This document shows positions 26,650-38,384 of a stretch of DNA of 64,000 nucleotides, one piece after another. Below the pieces are notes generated by a model that did no database searches, was not told the DNA's origin, and worked only from the letters and a program-made list of their open reading frames with translations. A program made the translations under genes and the position numbers. The stretch covers positions 12,851,501 to 12,915,500 of the forward strand of contig NC_060018.1 of NCBI RefSeq assembly GCF_021134715.1. The letters are read 5' to 3'. This DNA is from Daphnia pulex (taxonomy: Eukaryota > Arthropoda > Branchiopoda > Diplostraca > Daphniidae). Each line of letters begins with the position of its first letter. Within the stretch, counting starts at the first letter, position 1.

Positions 26650-29555
26650 TCATCGTCTTTGCTGTCTTAAAGAGACTGTATTACCCGTACTAGAACCGCT
26701 GCTGCTGGATGACCCATGGATTCCTGGTCCGACGGGATTTACTGCGCCTAGCAGAGAAGGTGGTTGACTTCTGTCTCCACCCATCAGTCCACTGCGTACG
26801 TCGGATCCACTGCTCCCTGTTTGTTATTACAACGTCAACATATTTGAAGTTCGACTTTCACAATACAGTTTGTAAGGATTCAATTAATCGAATTTGGAGG
26901 GTTACCTGAACCACTGTGAACGCTGCCTTCTCTTCCATACGTAAATGTAGTACTTTGTACAGGCGCCGATCCGAGGGGATCACTGCTGTAGCTGTAAGGC
27001 ATGGGCGCATAACCGGTTGGATAATAAGGTATGTGAGGGGTAGCCCCACCGGCTCCTGTAGCACCAGGCCCACTACCCCAAGGAGTCGGCAACGGCAACG
27101 GTGCGAGCGTGTCTCTATCGGCTTCCGATGTCGTGTCATCAGTCAGGCGAAGAGCCGAAACACCTACAAGATAAAACCCTTTCATCAAACAAAATATTCT
27201 ATAACCCGATAAGTCTCAAATGTCAACTCACCCAAACACAGGTCTCCGAACACGTAGTAACATTGTTCAGAGAATGTGTACTTGTTTACTGTATGTCTGA
27301 TGTAACCGTTTCGCAGAAGCTGGGAAGCCAACTTGCGGGCATCACGCCGCTCTTCTAGTCCTTGCACGCGATTGTGAAGCCAGTCGACCACTTCTGATCC
27401 AATAAACGCACTTGGAATTACAATTTTTAACCAAAGGCGATCTCTAACTTCAAGTCCGGAATCTGGGCGCGCCATCGCTCGCACAATTGCGAGCATGTCT
27501 GAGCGCACTGAAAGCGGTTGGGCTTCTTCAACTGGACCTGTGACAAGTAGTACTTAGTCAAAAGTTCTTTCGGTACATTTTCTACGTGACAACTTACGTT
27601 CGGTTTCTGGCATACTCGACATCATTGTTGTGGTGGTTGACGACATCGTCGCCACAGATGGCGGACGATTCGGGTACTGCGTTCCACCTAATATGACGTT
27701 AGATTTGTTGTTGGATGCCAATTTATGATTTAAAATACGACAATCACCTCTTGCTGCTTCCGTGTGAGCAACCCACGCACCGGGATCAATAGGGCGAACA
27801 GGTTCCGTACGGGGTATAGTGAAATATCCTTTTGGATTAGGATCCCAACACTTGGCGACTACAAGTTTGATTGGGCTGACACATGCAAATAAAAAACACA
27901 ATGTACTAAATGTTAAGTTGGAAAACAAAAAAAACAGTTATGCTTACCCAGGTTTCTGGACAACTTCTCGTAAAACGCGAACGGCATCGTCATTTGACAT
28001 ATTTTCAAAGTTAATATCATTGACTTGAAGGATCATGTCACCAGGCTCGATTCGACCATCCAAAGCGACAGCCCCACTAAATAATAGCAATGATTTTCAT
28101 TTGAAATTACCACAAGAAATATGTCAGGTTCATCTGTGTTTATACCCTTTCATTATGGATCCTACGTAAATTCCACCATCACCACCTTGATGACTCTGGC
28201 CGACGATGGAAATTCCTAAAAAGTTGACTGTGTCCATGTTGAGGGTGACAGTGATTATGTTGAGTGACATAGTGGAATCCGTGATACTGGAGAATGATGA
28301 AGCTCGAGATGAAAGAGGAGGGAGGCGGGGACGGCGACGATTACGTCTCCGATTGCGACCTTGGCGAGACACACTAGTGTGATCTGCAAATTTCAAAATA
28401 TGCAAAATTTTCAATAAATCCAGAGTTATTATAACTTTGCTTAATACCCGTGGTCGTTGTGATACGTGAAGATGCATCTTCTTCAGAGTCAACGAAGCTG
28501 GTCGACTCTAAATCCGAGCTGATCATAGAAGAGGATTCATATTCGTGTCCAGCTCTGTGTCTCATAGCGTTGTGGCCATTTCGAGGAGCTTGAACTAAAG
28601 AGACAATCGGATGTTAATCGAATATATAGTAAGATAAGACATTCTACATGAAAATTTAGTGAAGCAACAATCTACAAAAAAAGCCATGCTAACAAACTCA
28701 CCATCAAAGCGATCATATTTTTCATAAGTTTCACGATGCACACGGCCAGAGCGGGGCAATATGTGCCTCTCTTCATGGCAAAACATAAAGAACAAAAGAA
28801 TTGCAGAAGATAACGAAAAATGAGATGCAACAGGACAAAGGTAAACACATAAACATAAAAATACAGCATAAGGAAATAAAGTTTACCACTGTGTCTTGAA
28901 CTAATGACCGATTCTGTCTCAGTAGCTGTTGTGTATTCCTCAGCCATACTTCTGTTATGGCCAGGGCTAAAATCAAATGACGAGTTAATTACCAAACTTT
29001 ACAAGCAGTGAAAATTTGTAAAGAAAAAACTCACTGGAAAGACGGTGGTCTCCCATCAGTAGTGGCAGTACTCTCAGCACATTGAGATACAGAGTCTGAA
29101 ATGCTACTTTCAGCTGATACTAGCTACAAAGTGAAAGAAACATTAAGACATCTTAAAATATTCATCAATATAATTTAACTTGTTACGTTTACCCATGATA
29201 TGACTCTTCCATTGAAACATGGAAGGTGAGCATCGTCATCAACAATTTCTTCCTTGACAACACTAGAAACATAAACAATAAAGAGAAAACAATGCTTACA
29301 CTTGCATAAAAAAATAACTACATGGACAATTATCATGTAACACGTTATTGCCACTTGACAACAACAAAAAAAAAACGAGAAAAACTGGTTTTACCCGAAA
29401 TCGTCGTCCATTGATTTGAAGAAAAATTTGTAATTTGGACGATTGAGAACATTCTTGAAATCGGCTAGGGTAACTTGATCGGGAGATATTGTAAGTTTAA
29501 CAAGATAGGGAGTTTCTTCTTCGTCAATGTGGTAAATAATCTTTGTTTCCGCCAT
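26650..29555 (-). CDS. dsh: Dishevelled, Wnt signalling scaffold (DIX, PDZ, DEP)
   Basis: Thirteen coding exons (29395-29555, 29193-29262, 29035-29123, 28887-28966, 28702-28770, 28448-28594, 28146-28383, 27948-28076, 27748-27875, 27598-27687, 27232-27537, 26906-27163, 26650-26816) join without frame breaks into about 643 residues. The DIX domain occupies the first 80 residues ([13 protein letters not shown]-like start, ending NGRVISW) and drives head-to-tail polymerisation. The PDZ domain (about 248-330) carries the nearly invariant [20 protein letters not shown]. The DEP domain (about 420-495) contains [10 protein letters not shown] and has the basic membrane-binding face. A Ser-rich, basic stretch precedes the PDZ. 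The protein links Frizzled to both the beta-catenin and planar-polarity branches. Nothing is missing. Downstream of the DEP the tail is Pro/Gly/Tyr-rich and short. Confidence 0.97.
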
Positions 29556-30182
29556 TAGGAAACTGCGTCAAGAGTCAACGACAACAAACCAATCGTTTTG
29601 ACAAGATTACAAAAACGGGTAGGGCGTCAAAAGTTACTATCTGCGCAACATGAAGAGGACTGAATAGTGAATACAGACTTTTCCCCTTTCCCTCAGGCTG
29701 TTCAATATGGCGAGGCTTAAAGTCTTGTGAGCCTCCAATTGGGCGTCCCGGTTTTCCCAAAAAATATTAACGTCAGCCGACAGATGGTTTTTCCGACCCG
29801 CTATCCACAGCGTAGCCATCTACTGCTCACACTGCACACTACTTGCTTCAAATTCAAATCTGGCAAAAAGGGGGGATCTTCAAAAAGGGCTGTTGTTCGT
29901 GATTTTTGTTTCATTTAAAAAAATAAAATAGCATATAACGTTGAATAACTCGCTAACGGCCGTGATATATTAATAATACAATAATCATTAATCATGGTGA
30001 ATTGGTGATCTTACTATCGTATCCATAGTAATATAATATAATATATATTAATATTTATTCATAAAATAATAATTAATATGTATTCTAGCTTTGGTTATCA
30101 TGTAAGCTGTAAAGATTCCTTAAATTTTCGATTGCTTTTAGGTTGTGGTATCATGGCAAAAGGGCAGCAAGCTAGTAGCCAG
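29556..30182. other. Dishevelled upstream region, AT-rich toward the transposon
   Basis: Upstream of the dishevelled start the sequence is of mixed composition to about 29920, then becomes very AT-rich (29925-30090) with TAATA runs. No TATA/initiator pair at a convincing spacing, and no coding similarity. Short reverse-strand ORFs at 29575-29819 are not supported by composition. Confidence 0.4.
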
Positions 30183-31325
30183 TAGTGATGTTTCGTTAGT
30201 GCTTTTTCTAAACGTTAGCGTTATCCGTTAAGTTAACGATGTCTCATTTTTTCACGTTCGTTAACGCCGTTAATTAACGCCGTTAAAAATGTCTCCGTTA
30301 ACGAAAATTCGACGTTATTTTTACCGTTATTTAATAAAAAAATTGCACTATCAAATCACTGAAATCAGTCACGGTCTTGATTACTTATATTTAAATTGCT
30401 GCTGGCGTTGAACAATGTCACAATGAAGCAATGATCAACTAAAAAAAACAGAAACTGCGGATTAAATAAACGCACAGACAAAAGAAAAAAAAACAAGTTC
30501 CAACTAAAAAAGTAAAGGCCTCAATAAATCCTTATTGCAAGTGAGGAAGACTTTTGCGGCCAAAACTTCTTCCGCCGTCCTATTTTTGTGTCCTAGACAG
30601 TGCCATCCGGCAATGGAAAATTCGCGTTCAGATGATGCCGAAGAAACTGGTATAACCAGTAAATTATAGGCCATTTTGGATAATTAGGGGAAACGACCAG
30701 ACAAATCCTTCCAGTAAGAGATCACATCTTGAACTGGTGGATCCTTAGAAGGATCAAATTCATGACTTGCAAAGTGGAAGTTGTCTAAAAGTTCAGTTTC
30801 AATGCAGTCGAGGGAAGTGGCTAGAAGGTAGGAGCAGTCGAAATCAGGATCTCTTTAATCTGTCATGAAATTAAATCTTCTTTCGAGATCTTCTAACATC
30901 GCAGATGCCACGCTTATTCACCGTCAACAGGAGCATCAGAGTCTGAATCTGACATTAAAGATTTACACTCTGATTCTAGTTGTTTCCCTACTCTACTTAT
31001 ACAGTTTCGTTTGCCACGTTTTGAAAGCAAAAAAAAACCTCAGAGAAGCTAAGAAGACTACTGCTCACTGTCATTGGCTATTTAAATTCGTTTTCATAGT
31101 CAACCTACTACAGTAAAATGTTGGAAGCGCGCAAAAAATACAAATTTCATTTTGAAAAATCCAAAAATTTCATATTTGGCAGCGCTGTTAAAAACAAAAA
31201 TAACGTCTGAAAATAACGTCTGAAAAATGCCAAACGTTAGCGTTATCCGTTAAGTTAACGAACCCCAAAAAAGGTCCGTTAACGGACTTTTCACGTTATC
31301 CGTTATCGTTAACGAAACATCACTA
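30183..31325. mobile_element. hAT-superfamily DNA transposon, non-autonomous relic, with 8-bp target duplication
   Basis: The ends are inverted repeats starting TAGTGATGTTTCGTTA on the left and finishing as its complement on the right. Immediately outside both ends is the same 8-base word GTAGCCAG (30175-30182 and 31326-31333), which is the hAT target-site duplication length. The 1143-bp body carries the decayed end of a hAT transposase on the reverse strand. A 30-base sequence, identical and in the same orientation, lies near each end (30210-30239 and 31232-31261), with further CGTTATCCGTTA-like words near the termini, as expected for subterminal transposase-binding repeats. Confidence 0.92.
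30520..30860 (-). pseudogene. hAT transposase C-terminal dimerisation domain, decayed
   Basis: Reading the reverse strand gives SSASSEREFSIAG followed by a segment with NRTAEEVLAAKVFLTCN, the hallmark of the hAT C-terminal dimerisation domain. An upstream piece in the same frame (FDPSKDPPVQDVISYW) leads into it, but an in-frame stop interrupts between SGRFP and LSKMAYN. The DDE catalytic part is absent from the element, so it cannot encode an active enzyme by itself. Confidence 0.88.
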
Positions 31326-34115
31326 GTAGCCAGTTCTCACTGAAGTTCGTCTGCCACCACTCACCAGCATTGGCAGCATTTTTTTGCAAACGTGCAAAGT
31401 TTCAATCATGAGATGGTTTGATTGTAGTGAGCATTTGTCTAATGAGTTCACGCAAAAGTTTGCTTTTTTTTTTCTTCTCGATTGCCTCACGAAAGCAGTC
31501 AAATCAAGGAAATGTTTATATTCAATGGGCCCAGATCACATCAAGGCATGGATGGATGGTTTCACCCATATTGGACTTTTCAATCTTTGTTTGCTCAAAC
31601 AAAAAAAGGGCTTCTAAAAGATTTTGTTCTGTGTGTTTTTATTATGTTAATAACCCCCAGCACTTAGTTCGAATGCAGCAAGTCTAAGCTTTTCAAGTTC
31701 AGTGTGACCGTTGCAGTTACCTCTGCTAACAAAGAATCCAATGATATGTACATAGAACAATTACTTAATAGAGTGAACTCAAGCAATCAGTGACACAACA
31801 CCCACCTACGTGAACTGCCAGACACAATATTTGCATAGAATAAGAACAAACTCTAATCTCCTGTCGACTTCAGTCTACATGGGGATTGGCATGGATTACA
31901 GTACCACATCTTCTATCACCTATCTCTTATAATGTGAACAGCAAGATTATTTTGTAAGTATTACTTAAGCAAAGCTTGTGATTGTGTGCTTAATAATAAG
32001 GAAAAAGTAGTAGTGAGATAACTAAAGATAACTATTTCAGGATAATTTAACGAAATTCCTTATTTCTCTTTTCAGACTCTTGAATGTTTGGGTCACGAAT
32101 GACATGGAAGGTAATGCTGGTTCATTACAAATGGCATCTTTGCCAAAAATATTGACATCCGGGAATAAATTGGCTTTGGTGATGAAACTCTTGCCATAAG
32201 GAAAGTAATACATGACACTACTTGAGCCCCCAACACATGAACTGTGCTGCAGTTTTAACCAAGATGGAATTTGAAAAGCCCTTTTATCACGAGCTCTACT
32301 ATCTGAGGCAGTTGACTAACGGTACAGTGACAAACGAATGCATAAGGTCAAAATTTGTGGGAATTCGAAGAACTGGAGTAGGTGAAGGGAGTCCTGAAGA
32401 AATCAAATGCCGCGTCATTTTCATCGTTCACGCCGATCCGCGTCCAGGGCTTTTCATTTGGTGACAGTTGGGATTATTGTTTCGTCGACGAAGACGTTCA
32501 CAACGGACCAGCACAAAATCTCGCTGAGAGAGTTGGTTCACTCGCCTACTGACCAACCTTTGTTGATCTTTATCGAAAAATATCGATTGATTTTTTGAAA
32601 AGTCATGAATGCTCGAAATGCTCGTTCCAGTTTTTCAAACAAGTCTGCTCACGTTTAATCTTAGAGCAGATCTACAGTGGTGTGCGAACGGCCTTGGGAC
32701 TATAAAGCAATCAACTCATGATTGAATTATGGAAAGGTAAGCTGAATGTTAGTTTTGTACAGGGAAATGTTCACAGTTTATTTTTATTAATAGTGTTTGC
32801 AGACATAACTAATGAAGAACCAAATTAACTGAAACGCGGTCAATGCCGTAAGCGACGCCAGCTTCGATTCGCCCTCGTACGACGTCTGGCGTATTTCTTA
32901 TAAGCCTTCAACAAAGCCATGGTGTTATTTCGTCTATGCCAACTATCCTGACCGATCGATGTCACTCAACTCATCCTATTTCCCTTATCGAAATGCCATT
33001 TGGTGTCCGCACTTGCATGCAACCCTTCAGTCACTTATTGGCGACTTTTGACATCCATCTTGGACCATAACGGTGGTTTCTTGATCGTGTCGCTAAAAGC
33101 GAAGATGAAAACGCATAGGAAATGAAAGAAGTATGACTAAAACTTTTGTTGAATGTTTGATTAATTAGTTTTAATTGCGTTTTTTTAAAGGCCTATTTCT
33201 AGATTTGTTTATGCTTCGTACATTTACATAATTGTTTTGAAAAAAAAATTACCGTTTTCGAAGATGAGTTATTATGTGGATAACATTTTTGAAAAACCGA
33301 AGGGCTTTTTCCTCGAGTGGGGAACATTTGGGACCGTGCTTAGGGCCGGATGCGAGCAACTGGAAATTTTTCACGGAAGCGGCGGCTCATTTATCATTCG
33401 CGTCGTTGGCTTCTTCAGATACCTTCAGTTCTCAAGGAGAATTCATCAGCCATTTTCGTCCATTGAAGTATAAACTTTTTCGTCTGGTGTACTAATCTTG
33501 CAATTACTAAAAATTCTGGTTCACTTTTAGGTGACTTCGTCTCTGTAATCGTGTTGACAACTTGCCTCAAGGCTTCTTTGGCTGGGCTTTAAAATCGTGA
33601 AATGTGTCTTGCTATTTGATACCGAGTAGAACATCAAACTTTCGTATTTGCAAGTTTCGACGGTCAAGAGAATGTTTGAGAAACTCAATTTAGTTGTCAT
33701 TTCGATTATTCGGCCAAGAGTTGCTACTGGAAATCAAGGAAGAATATTTGTCCACCAAGCCAATTTATACGCATTGCTTAAGAGCACGTCAACTTGTGAT
33801 TCTCCTAAAGAACTTGCTAAAATTGTAAGAGAATGTCCTACAAATAATTCCACTTTACTGGCCGCCGATGTAGGGCGTTGCTCAAGTTGCTCTCATCTGC
33901 TGTACTACAGAAGAAGAAGAGATCCTGGTCTTCCATTTAATTGCTCCAAACGCCGAAACAATCGAATTACTATTTCAAGATCACCAAAATTTCGAACAAG
34001 TGTCCGAGCTCTTCATCCAACAGACAAGAAAAGCGTAACTTAGACTACTGTGGCCTTTTCACATGTTGAATAGCCCAGTGAAGAATGGACACGAAAGTCA
34101 CGAGGTCGCAAAACT
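31326..34115 (+). pseudogene. Decayed coding-like sequence of unknown origin
   Basis: Several short stretches read like protein but are broken by stops and shifts. Examples on the + strand are 32221-32461, about 32855-33050 (containing FDSPSYDVWRISYKPSTKPW), 33274-33495 (SNWKFFTEAAAHLSFASLAS) and 33648-34043. Codon-like periodicity and balanced residue use suggest one or more former genes, but I do not recognise the family and cannot join the pieces. There are no transposon ends. It abuts the outer edge of the palindrome on one side and the hAT element on the other. Confidence 0.4.
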
Positions 34116-34389
34116 TTGTTGATTTTATTCAACCGTTTAATGAGAAGCTTTGATTTGTATTTTTTTATATTAATAATTTATCTTTTTTTTAGATTTTCTT
34201 CTCCGACCGCAGGTGCAAGGATTATGTGTTTGAAACTTAGAAAAGTTTGCAGTAGAATATTTTTAAAAAAGCCGACAGTCCTTCAAACGGTTCGAAATGG
34301 AATTCATTCACCGAAGAAACGAGTCAAATGACTCAAATGTGGTATTTTTAAAGTGACTAAAATTTAAGCCATTATCATTTATGATTTGA

Positions 34390-34783
34390 TATGTGTTTTG
34401 ATATTAGTTTTTGTAGACCCATTCCCAGCAACGTCAACCTGCAGAAAGAAAAAGGCCAGTTTCTACGACCTTGACGCTCGAAGGTCACGGAGATCATTAC
34501 GTAAAACGTATCATGCAGTGGTGTAGAGGTTGGGTGAGAATGACACGTGTTGCTTCATTATCTAAAAGGTACAATAGCCGCAAGTGTAAGCCATTTGGTA
34601 TTCATTTTGATATTGGTTATTGTAGACCCATCCCCGGCAAAGTCACCTGCAGAAAGAAAGGCCAGTTTGCATTTCAATCGAAGGTCATGGATATCATTAC
34701 GGCAAAGGTGTCAGGCATTGGTGTAGAGGTTGGGTAAGAACGGGACGTTTTGCTTCATTATCAAAAAGGTAAAATAGCCATTA
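34390..34783 (+). repeat. Two diverged tandem units of about 205 bases upstream of a TATA promoter (left arm)
   Basis: Unit 1 (from about 34390) and unit 2 (from about 34598) share TGTAGACCCATyCCC, CACCTGCAGAAAGAAA-like, GGTGTAGAGGTTGGGT and TTGCTTCATTATCwAAAAGGTA blocks in the same order. The mirror copy lies at 46252-46645 in the right arm. Placement directly upstream of the promoter suggests duplicated regulatory sequence. Confidence 0.75.
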
Positions 34784-34812
34784 GGCTTAAGAGGAGGGGT
34801 GAGAAAAAATTG

Positions 34813-34847
34813 TATAAAAGGCGAAAGAAAAGTTGGCAGGGATCAGT
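34813..34847 (+). promoter_or_regulatory. TATA box and initiator of the YYT-repeat gene (left arm)
   Basis: TATAAAAG at 34813-34820 is followed 30 bases later by TCAGT (34843-34847), the arthropod initiator. The spacing is canonical. Downstream lies the conserved leader that recurs before each gene copy. The same pair occurs on the reverse strand at about 46188-46222. Confidence 0.75.
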
Positions 34848-35790
34848 CGAGTGAGCATCTCCGACACGGCAACAACTCCATATTTCGTCGTAATATCAGT
34901 TCGCAATCACGGGTAAATGTTCATTTTTATTTCGAGTCGTAAATCTATTCTATCTTGTCATTAGTTGTTGATACGACTAGTTACCTTCGAAAAATAATTT
35001 CCGATTGTTTATTCCATAGCTAATTATGGTATTGTGTTGCTGTTGGGTGCTGTATCGTTGATGTCGACCACGAGAGAAAATCTTTCAAAAGGAAAGAGAA
35101 AAGGCAACATAAGTCAATCGAGTGAGCATCTCCGACCCGGCAACAACTGCATTCTTCGTCGTAATACCAGGTCGCAATCACGGGTAAATAATCTGTATTT
35201 CTACGTGGAATTTTGTATCACTTTCCATTTTTTCTATTTGATAATATGTCCGTTATTGTTGAATATTTAATATTGTCTAGTTAACTATGCCGTCGTGCTG
35301 CTATTGGTTGTTGTATCGTTGATGGCTGGGTCGAACACTGGTGTACCGATGTCTCCTGGATAAGGCGGATACCAAACCGCAGCGCCGCCGCCTTACTACA
35401 CAACAACATACGCAACGACCAGTTACTACACCGAGGTTGCACAGTTGGGTTTACAGTTAAACCACCAAGGATTCAGATTATTACACCACAACTTGTGCTG
35501 CTCCCCGAGCTACACTACCAAAGCGCAGAGTACTACACCGAAGCTCCTAAGTACTACACCACCGAGGCACCTACTGAGACTACGCAACTACGTATGCTGC
35601 CCCAACCTACGACACCGAGGCTCCAGCTTATTACACCACTAAAGCTGTCGAATACTACACTGGAGCGCCCAAGTACGATAGAAGTCGGTCAAGTGAGCTT
35701 CTCCGACACGCAACACGGCAGCCCCGAAGTTTCGAATAATCTTCGTTTCAAACAGTGGAACGACAAAGAGTGAGGGTGAGCTCTTTATTA
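34843..35790 (+). pseudogene. Broken copies of a YYT-repeat structural protein gene, left arm, outer group
   Basis: Two head-to-tail gene beginnings are visible. Each has a leader (34848-34910, 35110-35185) ending CGCAATCACGGGTAAAT, then an intron, then a second exon encoding a hydrophobic signal-peptide-like start (from about 35020 IVLLLGAVSLM; from about 35283 YAVVLLLVVVSLMAGSNTGV). The second continues into Pro/Tyr/Thr-rich repeats of the type YYTTTYATTSYYTE. In-frame stops (in MSPG-stop-GGY) and frame shifts break the repeats until 35690, where a copy of the leader sequence is fused in. Proteins with such Tyr-Thr-Glu-Ala-Pro repeats look like secreted cuticle or egg-case structural proteins; function is inferred from composition only. 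Confidence 0.6.
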
Positions 35791-35880
35791 TTGTAATTTT
35801 TTTGAACATGTACTAATGACTTGTTTTCCTTCCTTGTCTGTTTTTCGGATGAATTTACTGCAATCCCGTCTAATTGAATA

Positions 35881-36915
35881 GGAAAGATAACGGCGGCGTA
35901 GCATTCGTACGTGTACACCGCGTCGTTAAACTTGACATTGTCGGACGGAAAGCCGAACTTGACGATGGCCGTGCCATAAGCCTACGACAAGTGCCTTATT
36001 GCCACAGGTAAACATTTTATGCCAAACGAAATTCATCTTTTAAAGTCTCAATGATTGCTCCTTTATGGAATGTTAAACAACTTTGATAATCTTCCTGCTT
36101 GATAGTATCTGAGAGTCTACTTAAACTGCTAGCAATTTATTTCTGTGGTTACGAATCACTAAAAATGGCCTTTATTTTCTTGTTAGGTGGTAAACAAAAA
36201 TCTTTTCCAATCCCTGAGCGGTGCCCTCAAAGATGTCCACGAGCACGTAATGCTGTTCCGCAACATCGATGGCGGTAACATAGGCCGAGTCCTCCCTAAA
36301 TACTTGAGCCATTGGACTTCCGAGAAGGTGAAAGCTCAAGGTGTCAATGTGTTGCCCAAAGCTAATGTTGAGGGTGCAATTTTGGAAGACTACAAGGTCG
36401 CATTGACCTTTAACGATGGTCAAAAGGTAAACAGTTATTTCAGTACATGTTTTAGCGATGTCAGTTAAAATCTAGAATTCATTTCATCAGATTTAAACTG
36501 AACATGTCATCGCTGTTGTCGGTTGGGACGCAAACTTCACGGATTTGGCTGTCGTTTCTGGTTTGGAAATAGATTCCAATTTTGGTGGTTATCGAGTCAA
36601 TACCGAGCTTGAAGCACGATCGAACGTCTGGTTGGTAAGAATTCTTGAACATTTTATTTCATATAAATTGTAATACTTGTGACTAAAACTTAACCAACAT
36701 TGACTGCTCTGATGTTGTTGTTAGATAGTATATGAAGTTCCTGTTAAATTATATTCTAATTATTGGGTATGGACTTTATTTTTTATTAGGCTGGATATGT
36801 TGCGTTCGTTTGTGATATCAAATTGGGTCGTTGGCGTACGGAACATCATCACTTTGCTGTTGTATCAGGGCGATTGCTGGAGAGAACAATACTGGCAACG
36901 AAACATGGATGAACA
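35881..36915 (+). pseudogene. Apoptosis-inducing-factor-like oxidoreductase fragment with introns (left arm)
   Basis: Four pieces separated by intron-like gaps match the middle of mitochondrial AIF (AIFM1). 35881-36008 ends with a shifted YDKCLIATG-type signature. 36187-36426 reads RNIDGGNIGRVLPKYLSHWT and on to LTFNDGQK. 36490-36633 reads GLEIDSNFGGYRVNTELEAR. 36790-36910 reads CDIKLGRWRTEHHHFAVVSG, where the family has its second FAD-contacting motif. The N-terminal FAD domain start and the C-terminal domain are missing, and there are stops and shifts. Retained exon/intron order shows a DNA-level duplication, not a retrocopy. Confidence 0.8.
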
Positions 36916-36924
36916 ACTGCAGTG

Positions 36925-37885
36925 CACTGTCATCAAGTTCATTCTTCGTCGTATTATCAGTACGCAATCGGGTAAATATTCTGTTTCATGGAGTTTGCAT
37001 CAATTATTTGTTTTTATCTGTTAATGTACCATATTGAATATTAATGTTCAAATCAATTACCGCCTATTTGATTGTAGTGTCGTGCTGTTGCCGTTTGTCG
37101 TATCGTTGAAGGTTGGGTCGATCACTGGTGTACTCATGGCTCCTGGGTATGGCGGATACCAAAGCACCACGCCGCCACCTTGCTACACAACGAAAACATT
37201 CGCACCAACCGGTTACTACACTGAGGGCCACAATTACTACACCACCAAGGCTCCAGAGTATTACACCGCAGCTAATGCTGCCCCGAGCTAAATCACCAAA
37301 GATCCTGAGTACTACACCGAGGCTCCCAAATACTACACCACCAAGTCACCGGAGTACTACACGTATGTTGCCCCAGCTTATACACCGAGGCTCCAAGTAT
37401 CACTCAGTTCCTAGCTACTACACCGAGGCTCCAACTTATTACACCTCCAAAGCGGCTGAATACTACACCGAGCCGCCCAAGTACTACACCACCAAGGCTC
37501 CAGAGTATTACACTACAACTTATGCTTCCCCGAGCCACTATACCGAAGCCCCGAAGTATTACTCTGCCTCAAGCTACACAACTACAACTCGGCTTACTAC
37601 ACAGCGGCTGCTGCTCCTTCGTACTACGTTGAACCGGAATACTACACCGAGGCTCCAGTTTACTACACCACAACCTACGCTACAACTAGCTACTACACCG
37701 AGGCACCTAAGTACTACGCTACCAAGGCACCTGAGTATTATACCAATACTTACGCTGCTCCGACCAGCTACACCGAAGCTCCGAACTATTACTCTATTCC
37801 GAGTTACTACGCCACTAAGGCACCTGAATATTACACCACACCCTACGCTTATTCAACTTACTACAGGGACGTTTCTAAATACTAG
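36925..37885 (+). pseudogene. YYT-repeat structural protein gene copy, left arm, inner group
   Basis: The AIF-like fragment runs straight into a third copy of the YYT leader (TTCTTCGTCGTATTATCAG to CGGGTAAAT, 36938-36975). An intron follows, and then the second exon from about 37078: SVVLLPFVVSLKVGSITGVL and GYGGYQSTTPPPCYTTK. Repeats follow of the form YYTEAPKYYTTKAPEYYTT. An in-frame stop at about 37289 and at least two compensating shifts occur. The end is intact, with YSTYYRDVSKY and a stop at about 37885. Signal-peptide-like start plus Tyr-rich repeats suggest a secreted, possibly tyrosine-crosslinked matrix protein in its intact relatives. Confidence 0.7.
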
Positions 37886-38384
37886 AGTCGAATTTTCAAT
37901 TTTTAGTAATCATGTTCAGATTTGTCGGTCATATCTTAATAGTTACTAGTCTTTAATGAGAAAATATTTTTTTTTATCTGGTTAATCATTTTGTACGACT
38001 CTTCTTGCCACCTAAAAGCCTTTGACATTGCGACGTTTTCTTATTTTTATTTGACCTTTCCTATTTCGCATGTTGGAGGTGAATATTTCTCTAGTCGTTC
38101 TGCATTCCGACATATTCTAGTGTTTGGACAAAAGAGTTGCAGATAGTGTTTGGTTTCTCATAGAAGTTTTATTTGCAGGGTCTGGAGTTGATCAGTCACT
38201 TGCATATAACTTATGTAGAACTTCAAAGTTGTAAAAAATATACAAGTCGTGAACTAAACATTTTTTTATTATAAGTTATGAGACACAACAAACTAAAACA
38301 TTAAAAGGAATTGCTTTATTATCCCACCTCCACCCACAATTCCACCACATTTTACAATTACAAACATACATACACTTACGTTAA

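Noticed and set aside
29575-29819. Reverse-strand ORFs upstream of dishevelled
   Set aside because: More likely dishevelled 5' UTR or promoter sequence; the frames overlap each other and show no family features.
37113-37949. 278-residue frame with Thr/Pro-rich sequence as a distinct gene
   Set aside because: It mixes shifted readings of the YYT repeat; the true coding frame passes in and out of it and begins in another frame. Its identity between arms shows copying, not function.
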